Positions 14,276-26,523 are shown, counted from the first letter of the stretch. The stretch is DNA of 64,000 bases from Microplitis mediator (GCF_029852145.1 NC_079973.1:434001-498000), one strand, 5' to 3'. The notes: generated from the sequence alone by a model not told the origin. Numbers and translations: made by a program.

Positions 14276-15437
14276 ACTTTATTTTTTTCATCAGTTTTAG
14301 ATGAGTTGCTTTACAAAACGCAACAATAAATTTAAAAAAAATTTAATAAATGACATTTGATAATTATCCATCTGTCGGTTAATAAATAACAGCAGAAATA
14401 TATAAATAAATAAATAAAAAAATATACAGCTGATTCATAATTAAAATCGCATCACCGGAATCGTGCGAAACAAGGTCAGAAAATCATCGATCGAGTGATT
14501 TATTGATTGCTCGGAGGCAATAATTGACACTCATTATCGTTACATATATATATATACCATCTTCAGTTAATCATTAAAAACAACAGCTGAAGATTTATGT
14601 TTTTTTTTTGAATTATTTTCAAACCAAACAAACAAACGTATGAAATTTTTTCGCCTGCACCCAATTATTTTCAAAGATATTTCTTAATAAAAATGTTTTT
14701 ACCTGTTACAACGTATAAATTAAATATCAATAAATAAATGGTTGAATAATAATTAACAGCGAAATTGACAAAACAATTATTAAAATAATTATCCAGGTGA
14801 AATGACAATCTAATGGCGCTTTAAAATGTCACCGGCGCTAAGAGTAATTACCTTAGGCAATATAGTTATTAATCTCATAGTAATTACTTCCTTGGAAACA
14901 GAAAGTGTTGTAAATAAATACACATGTATTAAACATGTACTAATGTATTTAATAAATATTCAAATATCCAAGGGTTGATTGACTTGATACCTTCACTTGT
15001 CCGACAAGGTCGTTCGCTAATTGTTATAATTAAAGTAAAAAAGTCATATAATATATATATGTATAATATGTAGAGCAATCTTAAGGTCATTAGAAAGTAG
15101 GAAAACAAAATTATTCAGATCTTCTTTAACGTCGATTCTGTCAGGTCGAATTAAATATCAATACCAATGTTAATAAATATCCCATTGGGTGGTATATCGA
15201 TATATGATTTTAATAACTATATATATACATGTATTAATAATTAAACGGTCTACTAATCAATTATTCACTGGCAAAATAGTTAAATTTCAACCTGTGCGGG
15301 ATAATATATACCTAAGATTTATGAGATGCAACATGCAAATACGACTTAATCATGATTGATATATTTATCTGAGTACTTTCATATAGAAAAGAAAACAAAA
15401 CAAATAATGAAACAGTAATTACTGTAGGAGTAAAAAT
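14276..15437. other. Non-coding DNA downstream of G5
   Basis: A+T-rich, with several short TATATA runs. No sixth family member, exon fragment or pseudogene of the array was found here, so the array appears to end at 15463 on this side. Confidence 0.5.
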
Positions 15438-15443
15438 TTTATT
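15438..15443 (-). promoter_or_regulatory. Poly(A) signal of G5 (AATAAA)
   Basis: AATAAA on the minus strand, about 20 bases after the G5 stop codon. A 3' untranslated region this short suits the compact array. Confidence 0.55.
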
Positions 15444-15462
15444 AAAATTAATTAGACATTAT

Positions 15463-17339
15463 TTAGTTTATTTCGTTTAAATGAAGATTTACCAATACTT
15501 TATGCGTATTAAGATTGTTAATTATAGGCAAAGTAATGCCCACACCATCAACTTGTGACGTTAGAAGACTTTCGTATATATTAGATGGTTCGGAAGCAAG
15601 AAATATTTGAAACCGGCTTTTGAGAATCATATCGTTGCTAGCCAAAATTATTTCACCTCTATACACAGGAAGTTCGCGGAAATGAATAACCTCATCTATA
15701 GAAACTGATGCCGGATACATTAACGCCTGAAAAAATGATAAAAAAACCAACTAAAATTAAATGTAACTAATATTTATTTTTTTTTTTTATTCATAAGTTA
15801 CCTGAAATAAACAGTCACCCTTTTCAGTGCGACTGACATAATATGTTTTGCTAGTTTTTCTGTAGAATAAAACAATATCTTCATTTTCAAAGATATTGTA
15901 TTTATGATTATTTGAAAATTCATATAAATTCGTTAATTTTATATTTGGATTATTATACTTTCGTCCTTCAAATCCAGAACATATGGTTATTTTGAAACAT
16001 TTGTAATCACTGTTCAAGTATTTACGATCTACTCCATAGCTCTGGTTTCTGAGGCTTTTTTCAAAAACATCGACTTTGTTGTGAAATTTTTTAGCTTTAT
16101 TATTCAGTTGGGTAAACTCAAGTTCCGGTTTCTCGCTGTCTTCCTCATTACAATTGGTATAATTGTGTAAAGAAAAAGCCGTTGTATAAAAATATGAATC
16201 ATTATGTATACCAAAATTGAATAAAAACTCTAAAGTTTTAGCATCGTTCATATTAATAATATCACCGGGTTTCAAATCAGCCAATGATGCAATATTTACT
16301 ATTGGGAGTTCTTTTTTTGGTAACTTTGGTAGCGAACGAAAATCAATAGCTAGAGTAATGTATTTAGTACTATAATGTGAAATTGCATTTTGTAATGATG
16401 ACGTTAAATTAAAATAATTGAGAAGGGAAGCATTTGGTACATAATCATTTAATTTTTTTTCATACGATTTATCACCGTTGGCAGATTTTATGTGACTTTT
16501 ATAAATGAAAGATTTGAAAAAGTTTTTGAAATTTGTTTTTTTTGATGCATTAATATGAGACGGTGCGCAGACATCAGCTCTATTAACGAATACCTGTAAT
16601 TTAATTCATTATTTAAATAAAAATTACTGTGAAATATAAAAAAATCAAATTAATTTTTTGGATTTTCAGAAAATTGAAATTTTGATTTTCTGGCCATACC
16701 TCTATTGAATGAAAACTCATTATTAAATAATTAAAACCTTACTTGTAATAGACAGCTTCCGGTAGTAATCGATGATACGTAATGTGTCTCATTATTTATT
16801 TTAAATCTTAAAACACCTGTTGTGTTGTATAGAATTTTATAATCAATTTGGTCATTAATTAATGAAATATCGTTATCATTAAACACTTTGATTTTCAAAT
16901 TTTCTACTTTTACTATTAAGCATAATTCAACAATACCATACGTATATATTTTATTAATATATTGCGGATCAGTGTCAAAAATAGTATATTTTAATTTATA
17001 CTTGTTTTGAAATATTAATAATGGGTCTAATTCTTTATCATCAGTTGTTATTTTTGGAGAATAAAAATATGATTTAAAAGAATCAAAATCTAAGCAACTT
17101 ATTTTATTAAATAAAATATCTCCAAACTCAGGGGAATTGTCTATTTTAATCAATTTTGTCCTATTATAACCGTTAAAAATATCACCGTAAATTTTAGTCG
17201 ATTTCCAATCCAAATCTTTTATATTAATTGTATCCCCAGCAGACAATTCTGATAATGACACTTCTTTAGCATTAATATTTACTGCAACAAATATAATAAT
17301 AATGTTCATAGACAATAATTTATTTTTTGTCATATACAT
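15463..17339 (-). CDS. G5: secreted two-module protein of unknown function
   Basis: Three exons are joined by phase-0 GT..AG introns: 17339-16743, 16593-15802 and 15726-15463, giving 550 residues. Start is ATG 17339; a second ATG at 17333 is equally possible. Residues 1 to about 24 form a hydrophobic signal peptide ending near NINA. Module A spans about 25-291: GDTINI, single Cys in KISCLDF, VELC, then NNETHYVSS..GSCLLQ at the exon 1 end, with VFVNRADVC opening exon 2 and FIYKSHIKSA and LPKLP (287-291) closing the module. Module B spans about 292-550: GDIIN, YTNC, YKCFKITICS, TYYVSRTEKGDCLFQ at the exon 2 end, then ALMYP, YRGEIILAS and a terminal HLNEIN. Several N-x-S/T sites occur. It is the last gene of the array. 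The family is not recognised; a secreted, disulfide-bonded protein is inferred. Confidence 0.85.
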
Positions 17340-17562
17340 TTTTTTAACGTAATGCTGATGTCCGACTTCTTGAAAACATACTGTAGCTTTAGAAAAAAAT
17401 ATGGCTGTGGATAAGATATCACGTTATGCCTTAGGCTAAAAACTTGATCGTAAACATCCGCTATTGATCGTAAACGTTATTAGTGAAGAAAACATAAAAA
17501 AACCCTGATAGTTCTTATTTTTTATCGGTCAAAATATTTATTTCACATTTTATTGAGTTTAA

Positions 17563-18417
17563 CCCTTCGTCACTCGCTCAATGAGCGCGGCGCCGCCTTT
17601 TTTACAATTATGCAATTTTCTCATAATTACGGTGACGGATGACGTCGAAAAAATTAGAATGCTTGAATTAGACATTCTAAAAGAATTTCTAGCATTAGCC
17701 GCTCCTAAGAAATAAATTATTTTGTTAAAAAAAAATATTTTCATGCGAAAGAAATTTAAAAGCGGCGCGACGCCGCCCAGTGCGAGTTAGTAACCGGTAA
17801 ATGTCCGCCGCGCGCTGCTGCCAACTTGTGTGTGGTAATATTCTCTTGTACGATATAGATATATAAATATTTAGGTTTAACATTTAGGTATTCTCTCTTA
17901 ATAGAGATACATTTTTTATTAATAATTAAGAATAATTCTACGCGTAATAAGTATTTTGTCACAAACAAAAATATGTTATTTAAATATTAATTATTATATT
18001 TACAAATATATATTTATATTATATGTAATTTGTGTATAATATTCAAGAAGAATTTCGAGGTTATAACCACAACAGGTAATTGAATTTTATTTTGTTTTTA
18101 ATGAATTTTGAGTTAAAATAATGAAAAAATTCTAGTAACAATAGAAGCATTATTAATAATTATAGAATTAATAATATTAACAATAATAATAATAATATCA
18201 ACAATAAATAATTTATTAAAATACATTTGAGTAATAATTTTATGAGCAAGCGATTTATTAAATAAAATTGTTTTTAAAAAAAATTTCATTTAGATTATTT
18301 TTTATATAGATTTAGCAATCTGAAAAATGTGGCAACAGCGCGCTTGATTTAACACGGCGGCGCAGCGCTCACCGCGCGAGTGACGAAGGATGAAAAAGTG
18401 ATGCGGGTGACAAAGGG
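17563..18417. mobile_element. piggyBac-type non-autonomous element (TTAA flanks)
   Basis: The 855-bp element is bounded by TTAA at 17559-17562 and 18418-18421. Ends are inverted: CCCTTCGTCACTCG on the left and, read inward on the other strand, CCCTTTGTCACCCG on the right. A subterminal pair follows (GAGCGCGGCGCCGCC against GAGCGCTGCGCCGCC). TTAA target duplication with C-rich tips is the hallmark of the piggyBac superfamily. No transposase is encoded: two short minus-strand frames (17559-17744 and 17756-17968) have no DDD-domain features. It sits between G5 and G4. Removing it leaves about 355 bp between the two genes, similar to the G1-G2 gap. Confidence 0.85.
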
Positions 18418-18520
18418 TTAAGGGAGTGTTTATTGTATTGGTTTTAAAAATTTTTTTCAATTACAATTTCATACTTTATTGAAGGTAATAACAAGTACAT
18501 ATACTGAAAATCTTGTCAAC

Positions 18521-18532
18521 TTTATTTTTATT
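18521..18532 (-). promoter_or_regulatory. Poly(A) signals of G4 (two AATAAA)
   Basis: Two consecutive AATAAA hexamers on the minus strand, 17-28 bases past the G4 stop codon. Confidence 0.55.
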
Positions 18533-18548
18533 ATTAGTTATTGAACAT

Positions 18549-20616
18549 TTAGTACGTCTTCTTCAAAAAAATATTTATATTAGTCTTATAATTGTAACGA
18601 AATTCATTTAATATAAATAACATGTCTATTGGCTCATCTTTCATAGTCCAAAAATCTTTTCCATTGTCATTAAGACGTTTTTGTACCAAATTTTCCAGAG
18701 TATTATTATTATTGGCTGATAATATTTTTCCTGTGTACACAGGAGTCAAAAGTTTCGTCTCATCATGATTGCCAGCTTCCGCGGGATAAATTAGAGCCTG
18801 AAAATATTGAAAACTCATTTACGTATTTATTTGGTATTTATTTAAATGATTATTTAATTACCTGAAACAAACATTGTCCCCGTTCAGTTTTGGCAACGTA
18901 GTGCGTTTTATCATAATTATTTAATCCGAGTATAATATTCTCGTTCACAAAAATGTCATTTTTTGATTTTTCGTTCAAAAGTTCAATTTTTACTTTTCTC
19001 CTTACAATTTCGGAACAAATAGTTACTTTTAGGCACTTATAATTTTCATTCAAGTATATTCGATTTACTCCGTAGTATTTGCGTTTAATTATTTCTTCAA
19101 AAAGGTTTATTTTATCGGAGACTATCTGAGATCCATAGCGTGACGTATAGTTTATCGGTTGCAAATAAATTCCGTTAGTTTCATTGTATTCATAACAATT
19201 TGTGTAATTACTCTTTAAAATAGGCATTTTTGCATTTCCATAAAAGCTGACATCTACGCTATTTACTTTCAATCGCGAATTTACTTTTCTTAGTTCATTT
19301 ATGTTTATAATATCGCCTGCTCTCAAACTGGCCAATCTTTCATAGTGGTCTGCTTGTAATTTTTTGTGTTTTTTTTCTGTTTTTGGTAGTTCGAGGAGTG
19401 GTTTTAGTTCAAGGTTTATTATGACGTCATTTCCAAGACGGTTTATAATATCTAACTGATCGTTTGGTGTCAAATCATTAAAGTTGTGTAGTGAATAGTT
19501 GATATTATTTGAAAAACCATAATGTTTTCTCCAATTTCTAATAGATTTTGCTCTACTAGCAGTTATTAAATGACTTTTGTACAAAGGAAATTCAAAAAAA
19601 TTATTTATCTTGTCAATGTCAAAATAATAACTCTTGCCGTTGCATAATTTTCCATTATTTACATAAACCTGTGATTAAAAACAATATAGAATTGGTTAAT
19701 AATGATAAAGAATATATTTTTGTCTGTACAGTAGAATTCCATTGTCTGACAGCTAGTTGATGAAGAAGAGGAAATTTTCTGTAAATTCAGACTTATCGAA
19801 TCTCTCTTCTCCTTTAAAGAGTAAACTACTCGCATCTACTTTTATATCTACATAAATATGCATTTATAAACATACATAATCAAATAAAAATGTGTAGCAC
19901 TAGGTGGGAGACAACGTAGCTTGTAGTGAGAACCAAGATTGAGGGGAAGTTTAGAGTCAATGGGATCAGACAATGAAATTCGACTATGATTCTATAATAA
20001 ACAAAATTTTTACTTGATAAAAACAGTTTCCGGTGGTTATAGATGATACGTAATGTGTTTCTCTATTTTTTCTAAGATGAAAAATTGCTGTTGTATTTAG
20101 TAAAATATTATAATTCATACCTGTATCCATATTAAAAAAATCATGTTCATCAATAACTTTAATATTTAAGTCATCGATTTTTTTAATACGACAAATTTCG
20201 ATTACACCATAAAAATAATTATTACGCATGAAAGCACGAGGGATACCAAAATTTATGTCATTTGATATTTTTGTGTCGTAAGTTGAATATTCTCCATTGT
20301 TATTAATATTAATTTTTAAATAATTATATAACTTGAATGATTCTAGTGACAAACACGGATCTTTTAAAATTGTGATCCCACGATAATGTTCGGGATAATA
20401 ACTTTTTTTAATATATTTAGTTTTATCAGTACCCTTGAATAAATCACCAATTATTTCGACAAAACTTGAATTTAAATTGTTTATATTCAACGTACTTCCG
20501 ACATATAAATTTACCAGGGGTTGATTTTTTGCCCTTACACTTATAGAATTAAATGTAATGTTAATAATAGAAATAATAATTACAAAAAATGACAACTTAT
20601 TTTTTATATCACACAT
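18549..20616 (-). CDS. G4: secreted two-module protein of unknown function
   Basis: Exons 20616-20014, 19668-18862 and 18797-18549 join in phase 0 to give 552 residues. The longer open frame up to 20703 begins with a non-ATG codon. ATG 20616 is preferred because it is the only ATG before the signal peptide (residues 1 to about 29, MCDIKNKLSFFVIIISI onward) and lies just downstream of a TATA/initiator pair. Module A carries KDPCLSL, IEIC, ETHYVSSITTGNCFYQ and, after the intron, VYVNNGKLC and LYKSHLITAS. The ETHYV box here reads NRETHYV, so the N-glycosylation site present in G1, G2 and G5 is lost. Module B has GDIININ, YTNC, YKCLKVTICS, THYVAKTERGQCLFQ, then ALIYP, YTGKILSA and a terminal LKKTY. 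Intron 1 is 345 bp because of a 256-bp insertion. Function is unknown. Confidence 0.85.
19730..19985. mobile_element. Inverted-repeat insertion in G4 intron 1
   Basis: The ends AGTAGAATTCCATTGTCTGA (19730-19749) and TCAGACAATGAAATTCGACT (19966-19985) are 20-bp inverted repeats with two mismatches. The 256-bp element has no open frame and lies wholly within intron 1. Without it the intron would be about 89 bp, within the range of the sister genes. No clear target duplication was seen, so its superfamily is open. Confidence 0.7.
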
Positions 20617-20640
20617 TTTTAAATCACTAAATTTAAAGTT

Positions 20641-20675
20641 TACTGTAGAATTGTAGAAAATTGACGAGTTTTTAT
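20641..20675 (-). promoter_or_regulatory. G4 core promoter (ATAAAAAC and TACAGTA)
   Basis: On the minus strand ATAAAAAC (20675-20668) is followed about 31 bases later by TACAGTA (20647-20641), a fair match to an arthropod TATA box and CAGT initiator. It places the transcript start about 25 bases before ATG 20616 and excludes the upstream extension of the frame. Confidence 0.45.
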
Positions 20676-21218
20676 TGTCATTAACAAAGAATACACGTCG
20701 CAATAGATAAATTAACTTATTTTTAACGTTAAGATTGTGAAAAAAAATCTAAAGCTATTGTTCGATAGCATTTAATTAATTTGCTACGTGTCAATGTATT
20801 TTTATCAGTGTCATTAGTCGCTTAAAAATTATTTTAAAATTAATTTTATTTCGTAATAAGTTCCATTTTTAGCTGATTTTATATTTTATTTAGATAAGAA
20901 TTTAATAAAATAGATTTTGTTTTTTTAAATATTTTTATTAAAATTTTTGAACCATCCGCGTAGAAAAATGTATATGCAAAAATTGCATGGCACATATATG
21001 CACGCAAAAGACAAATATTTTCGATACATTTTGCGTACATGTTCATTCATATGTTGAAATATGTATATATAATATAGGTTGACGCAAAAAAAAAAAAATG
21101 TCACATATGTTACATGAATTTTTGGATATATATATATTTCTTTGTAGGGCAGTCCTAATTCCAGACTTCAAAGACTGAAAAGTTTTGGGACTGATCAACA
21201 AATTTCGTACATTATTTT
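20676..21218. other. G3-G4 intergenic spacer
   Basis: A+T-rich, with a run of TATATA. A minus-strand AATAAT just after the G3 stop codon could serve as a weak poly(A) signal. There is no coding potential. Confidence 0.5.
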
Positions 21219-23058
21219 TCAATACATTTTATCTAAGTAGACATTTATTAAACCATTATTCGTAAGAAGGTGTTTATCTAATCCGTCAAAAGTTTTTAAG
21301 GTTAACAAAATATTAGAGTTGGCTCCTATAAAAACTCTGAGATCATTATTAGAAAGTAATTGAGTCCGAAGTTCAAATTCAGTGTTATTGGTTGCTGATA
21401 ATATTTTACCCTTATGTATAGGATCATGGTTGAATCGTGAATTGTCTAAATAGTACTCAAGTTCAAACGGAAATACTAACGCCTGAAAACATTAAATATT
21501 GTAAAATATAACAAATATGCTGATAAAATAATTATTTTTACATGGATAAATAGATAAAGAGTAACCTGGAATAAACAGTCACCGTTTTCCGTACGAGTAA
21601 CATAATGCGTTTCATTGTTTTTGGTGTACCACAATAAAATATTAAAATTTTCAAAAATATTATACTTGTTATTGTCCTTAGACTGTTCGTCTAATTTTAT
21701 TATTTCAAATAAAGGAAAATGCAATTTTTTCTTAATAAACTGCGAGCAAACGGTTATTTTTAAACACGTATAATGTTCATACAAATATGTACGATCGACT
21801 CCATAATATTTACGTCTCACTGTTTCTTCAAAATAATTCAACTTGTAGTCACCCTTAGGAAATTTATCAGGCAATAGATAACCGCCGAATTCTAATCTAA
21901 CATCATTGTTTTTATCAAAATCATAACATTTTGTGTAATTGTATGACACAAAGGGCATCGTCACATAATCATCCGAGTCAATTAATACATTGTCAGTAGA
22001 TATATTTGTCAACGTATCGTCAAGTAAATCATCCAAATTTAATATGTCACCTGGAACAATGCCGACTGGTTTTATTTTATTTGACGACGGTAGCAGTTTT
22101 TTATGTCGCGGTAATTCAGGCAGTAAACTTAAATTAACTCTCACTATAGCATCATTTTCAAATTTACTTAATATATCTACTTTATAATTATAGGCTAAGT
22201 CTGAAAATGTAAACAGAGAATAGTCAATATTATTCAGTAAATAGTAATGGTCGATAAAATTTTCAAGACTATGATTATTGCTGAGAGTTGTTATGTGGCC
22301 TTTGAATATCGGATTTTTGAAAAAACTATCTTTATGGTTTAATGATTTATAAGTATCATTAGTGAAACATTTATGAGCATCATTTATATAAATCTGGAAT
22401 TATAAAAACTAATTCAAGTATTGTAAGAACAAAAAAAAAAATTCAAATTTAATTTCCTTACTTGAAGCAGGCAAGTTCCGGTGGAGATAGATGAAATATA
22501 ATGAGTTTCAGAGTCTCGTTTCAGCCGAAAAACAACCGTTTTATTTACTAAAATATTATAATTTGCACCAGAACTGATATTTGGAAAATATTTATCGTCA
22601 ATAATTTCGATATTTAGATATTCAGTTTCTACGATTTTGCATACTTTAACAATCCCATATTTGAAATGAACATTATTCACGTAATTGCTATTAATACCCA
22701 AAAATTCATCCCTTGAATTATCCATGTAACCAAAAAAATTTGACGGCATATAGTTTTTTACTCCATCGAGAAAAACTTGTGGATAGTAATAAAATTTTAG
22801 GGATTCAAATGTCAAGCAGAATTCATCGGCTACCAAAAAGTAATCTTCAATAATGTCATTAAAATTTTTTTTTTCAATAAACTTGGATCCGTCATAGCTG
22901 TTAAATATGTCCGCTACTTTATTTATCGAATTTTTAGACTCGAGTATATTTATTGTATCACCTACAGTTAATTCTTCCGCGTTATTTAAATTTATAATTA
23001 TTGAAATAAATGAAATAATTGTAATCGCTAAATAAATTTTATTTATTACTGCGTCCAT
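21219..23058 (-). CDS. G3: secreted two-module protein of unknown function
   Basis: Exons 23058-22462, 22393-21566 and 21482-21219 join in phase 0 to give 562 residues. The frame is open further upstream to 23082 from a TTG, but the first ATG is 23058 and a TATA box lies about 50 bases before it. Exon 3 (87 residues) contains no early Met; it was found by its AG acceptor, the ALVFP opening shared with the other genes, IHKGKILSATN and the terminal LDKMY. Residues 1 to about 30 are a signal peptide. Module A: GDTINI, DEFCLTF, VKVC, ETHYISSISTGTCLLQ, then IYINDAHKC and FKGHITTLS. Module B: GDILNLDDL, YTKC, YTCLKITVCS, NNETHYVTRTENGDCLFQ. The second donor is GTTACT, weaker than the GTAAG-type donors of the paralogues. 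Function is unknown. Confidence 0.85.
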
Positions 23059-23105
23059 TGTTCGCACAGAGTGACTTTTCAAGTAAATTTATTTTTATTA
23101 AAAAA

Positions 23106-23112
23106 TTTTATA
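23106..23112 (-). promoter_or_regulatory. G3 TATA box (TATAAAA)
   Basis: TATAAAA on the minus strand, preceded by GGC. The expected start about 30 bases downstream falls near 23080, leaving a leader of about 20 bases before ATG 23058. This supports the internal ATG over the longer frame. Confidence 0.5.
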
Positions 23113-23815
23113 GCCGTGTTAATTATTAATACAACTGAAGCGTAATGGGCTTAAATTGTAAGAAATAAACAGTTTTATTATTTTCTTTCGAATATGATAA
23201 GAAATACTTTTGTAAATTTTACGAGTAGTGATTAGTAATGGTTATTCTTAAGCGATAATGTGTTCAATAACAAGAAATTATTTGTTTTTAAAATTATATT
23301 TCTTCATACAGTGACTCCAAATAGATATATTTTACACGTTATATTTTATTTTTTAGTAAAACCCTAATGGCCGTTTACCGATTACACATTTCGCTAAAGT
23401 CATTATCGACTGTTCTCAAAAACAAACTCTACTATTATTACAAGCGCAAAAAACCTCGATACCCAATATATTTTGAATGAGTATTACAGTCAATCTAATT
23501 ACTTCCATATCGGTGTCTATAAATAAATACGTTGATTATTTTTTATTAATCAAAATAAAATATAAAATAAATAAAAACTCAGTGGTGAGAGCAGTCAAGA
23601 AATATAGAATCATATTAAACCTCAACTGATTTAGGGTTTACTTTACTAACATAATAATTCGCAAAAATCAGACATTTGTTGAATAAAGTATAGTGCATAG
23701 CACGTGGGCTAAGTCATTATCCGTCGAACAGAATGTTCTTAGCACTCGTCACTGGTAAAAACATTGTGCTTCCCGTATCAAGACTCACTTAGCTCACTCG
23801 TTACGCAATGTACTA
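23113..23815. other. G2-G3 intergenic spacer
   Basis: About 700 bp of A+T-rich DNA without a frame, repeat or poly(A) hexamer close to the G2 stop codon. It is the longest spacer in the array that contains no recognised mobile element. Confidence 0.45.
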
Positions 23816-26231
23816 TTAATATATTTCATCTAAATAAAGATTTATTAAAGTAGTGTTTTCAGATATTTGATTTTCGAGTTGGTCTAATATTAAATTTTTA
23901 ACGTCTTCATTTTCGTTTACGCTTAAAAGTCCTCTTGGATCATCATCGAGCAAATCGTTTATCCAAATTTTAAAATCATTATTATCACTTGCTGTTATTA
24001 TTGTGCCCTTATGAACAGGAGGATTCATGAAATTTAACAGAGCTGCATCTTCAGGTGCTTTGGAAAGTTCAGATATGGAATATACTAATGTCTATAAATA
24101 TACAGAAAATAATTATTTGATTTTTCCAATTTATTGATAACTTGTAATAGTAATAACTTAATTTTGTTTATAATCAAAATACCTGAAATATACATTCCCC
24201 TCTTTCAGTGTATGCCACCAAGTGCGTTTCATTATTTTTCGTTATCCACAATACAATATCATTGTTTTCAAAAATATTATATTTTTTAATTGTTTTCGAC
24301 CTTTCATCCAATTTAATCATTTTTGTTGAAAAATTATCTAATCTGTGTCTTTCAAATCGGGAACAAATAGTTATTTTCAAACACGAATAATTAACGTTCA
24401 GATATTTACGGTTAACTCCATAATGTTTACGTCTCACTATGTCGTTAAATATATTTCGCTTATCGTAATTACTGAACAGAGTCCTCGAATAAGATTGATA
24501 GTTATTAGTACTTAGTTCTATCCCGTAATTTTCACTATATTCATGACAAGTATTGTAAGTTATTGAAACGAATGGCTCTGTTTCATAATCGACTGATTCA
24601 CGGAATATATTGTCAACTGGTATGTTATTTGACCTACAACTAAATAAGTCATCAGCATTCAAAATATCACCTGGGTTAATATCCATCATTTTTTTCATCT
24701 CAATCGAATGTTGTAGTTGCTTTTTAATAGCATTGCCATCGAATTGTGGCAATTCGGGCAGTGAACTCAATTCGATATCAATAATAATATCATTTTCCAT
24801 TTCATTTGTTATATTTATTCTTTCGCCCAAGTTTAGCCTCATAAAAGTATCCAAAGAGTAGACATTATTTTGCGAAAAATAATAATTATTTATCCACTGT
24901 TCTAATTCAACATCATTACTGGCACTTATGATATGAGTTTTGTAAAATGAATGCTCAAAAAAACCGTTTATATTTATTGAATTTCTCGCATTGTTATCTG
25001 CACAATAATCTGGCGTATTTATATGAATCTATAATTTAAATATATATTAGTAACATTAAACACATTAATCGTTTTTATTTAACTTCCCGCTATGAAAATT
25101 TTAAATTTACAAAAAAAGAAAATTACGAATTTCGGCAAGATTTTCGAAAATCGAGTTTTTATCAGATCTTGACATTTTGAGATCTTTGGAAGCTATTCTG
25201 ACTATTTCCGGATGGACGTCCGTGTGTGTGTGTGGGGGGGGGGGGGTATGTGTGTAAACCAATTTTTGACATACGATATTTTTGGAATTAATTAACCGAT
25301 TTTGACGGACTTGGCGGTAATCAAAAGGGTCATCAAATCCTAGATTTGAATAGATTTTGAAGTCGATCGGTTGAGTAGTTTAAGAGTTATATAAAAACTA
25401 AAAATCGGTTAATTCGTTCCAAAAATATCGTACAACAAAAATTAATGTTTTTTTTTCTAAATGTACTTTTTTAGTCGAAAAGAAAATAATAAGCTCAAAG
25501 AAGTCAAAAATTACTAATAATAACGTTTTCGAATTCTTTAAGCTCGAAAACAGCGGAAAGTTCTGGGGTCTGCCCGCAGGGTCAACTGATTTTCAGATTT
25601 TTTTTTTTTTTATCATGATTACCTGAAATAGACAATTTCCAGTGGTAAGAGACGATACATAATGCGTTTCATTGCCCCGTTTGAGTCGAAAAACAGCCGT
25701 TTTGTTTTCCAAAATGTTATAATTTGTATTTTTTTTGATACTTTTGAAGTCCTTTTTGTCGAGCAAGTCAATATTCAATTTTTGTCTTTCTATTATTTTG
25801 CACAACTTAACCATTCCATATTTATTTTCTTTTATCTTCATGTAATATATTGGAATCCCAAAAGTTCTACCTCGCAAAATATTTATATTATTTATCTCAT
25901 CTGACTTGTAACTGCGATTTTCTTCATTAAAAAAGAGTTCTGGTGGATATGGCGTCAAAGCCTCAAAAGGCACGCACGATTGCCGCGATATTGTATATAA
26001 ACTATCATCATAATCATCAATGTAATTTTTTTTCTCGATATACTTTGAGCCATCGTAGCCATTGAATATATTGTCAAAAATTTCTGTAGTAATTAAATTT
26101 GATTTTTTTATGTTAACGACATCACCAACAGATAATTTAATCAGTTGCCCTCGATCAGTATTTAAAGGTAATGCAGTAATTCTCACAATAATATTGACAA
26201 CTAGAAAAATTTTATTATTTACCTGACACAT
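23816..26231 (-). CDS. G2: secreted two-module protein of unknown function
   Basis: Exons 26231-25623, 25028-24183 and 24091-23816 join in phase 0 to give 576 residues, the longest of the five. The open frame extends to 26243 from a GTG, but ATG 26231 is the first ATG after the putative start site. Residues 1 to about 23 (MCQVNNKIFLVVNIIV onward) are a signal peptide. Module A: GDVVNI, RQSCVPF, VKLC, NETHYVSSLTTGNCLFQ, then IHINTPDYC and FYKTHIISAS after intron 1. Module B: GDILNADDL, an extra Cys in LFSC, YNTC, YSCLKITICS, NNETHLVAYTERGECIFQ. Exon 3 opens with TLVYS instead of AL(M/I/V)YP and is longer (91 residues), ending LDEIY. Intron 1 is 594 bp because it holds a family A repeat. Function is unknown. 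Confidence 0.85.
25081..25600. repeat. Dispersed repeat family A, copy 2, in G2 intron 1
   Basis: It starts AACTTCCCGCT and ends AGCGGAAAGTTCTGGGG followed by GCCCGCAGGGTCAACTGA, matching the 1.7-kb copy. A (GT)n run passing into about 13 G's (25221-25247) marks the position of the TATG microsatellite in copy 1. It lies wholly inside the intron, whose length without it would be about 75 bp. Confidence 0.65.
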
Positions 26232-26251
26232 TTTCAAAATCACTCTCTTTC

Positions 26252-26290
26252 ACTGAGTTATTTCAAAGGTTTAATTTGTTAATTAATATA
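26252..26290 (-). promoter_or_regulatory. G2 core promoter (TATATTAA and TCAGT)
   Basis: On the minus strand TATATTAATT (from 26290) precedes a perfect TCAGT initiator (26256-26252) by about 36 bases. The start would lie about 23 bases before ATG 26231. The TATA match is weak; the initiator is good. Confidence 0.4.
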
Positions 26291-26523
26291 TCATTAACTT
26301 CGGGCTTTTATTGGAAATTTTAATAATTAAATCAATAAGTGTTTTCATATCTTTAGTAATTATTTATTTTTATTACACTAAAAAGTTTACTTTTTTTATC
26401 TAAATATAACTTTTTATTTTATTACCAATTATTTAATTTAGTACGGAAAATTTATGAGAAATTTTAAATGCTGCAATTCTAAAATTAAACTCGTTTTTTT
26501 TTTTTTTTAATTGAATCATACAG

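Noticed and set aside
17559..17968. Two minus-strand frames inside the piggyBac-type element as a transposase remnant
   Set aside because: No transposase motifs were recognised, and the element is too short to have carried the gene intact. It is treated as non-autonomous.
20616..20703. N-terminal extension of G4 upstream of ATG 20616 (likewise G3 to 23082 and G2 to 26243)
   Set aside because: These extensions begin with TTG or GTG, would put residues before the signal peptide, and overlap or precede the predicted transcript starts.
24610..24861. Plus-strand frame opposite G2 exon 2 (also 21990-22187, 24208-24390, 25662-25904, 27327-27543)
   Set aside because: These are antisense shadows of real exons of the array.
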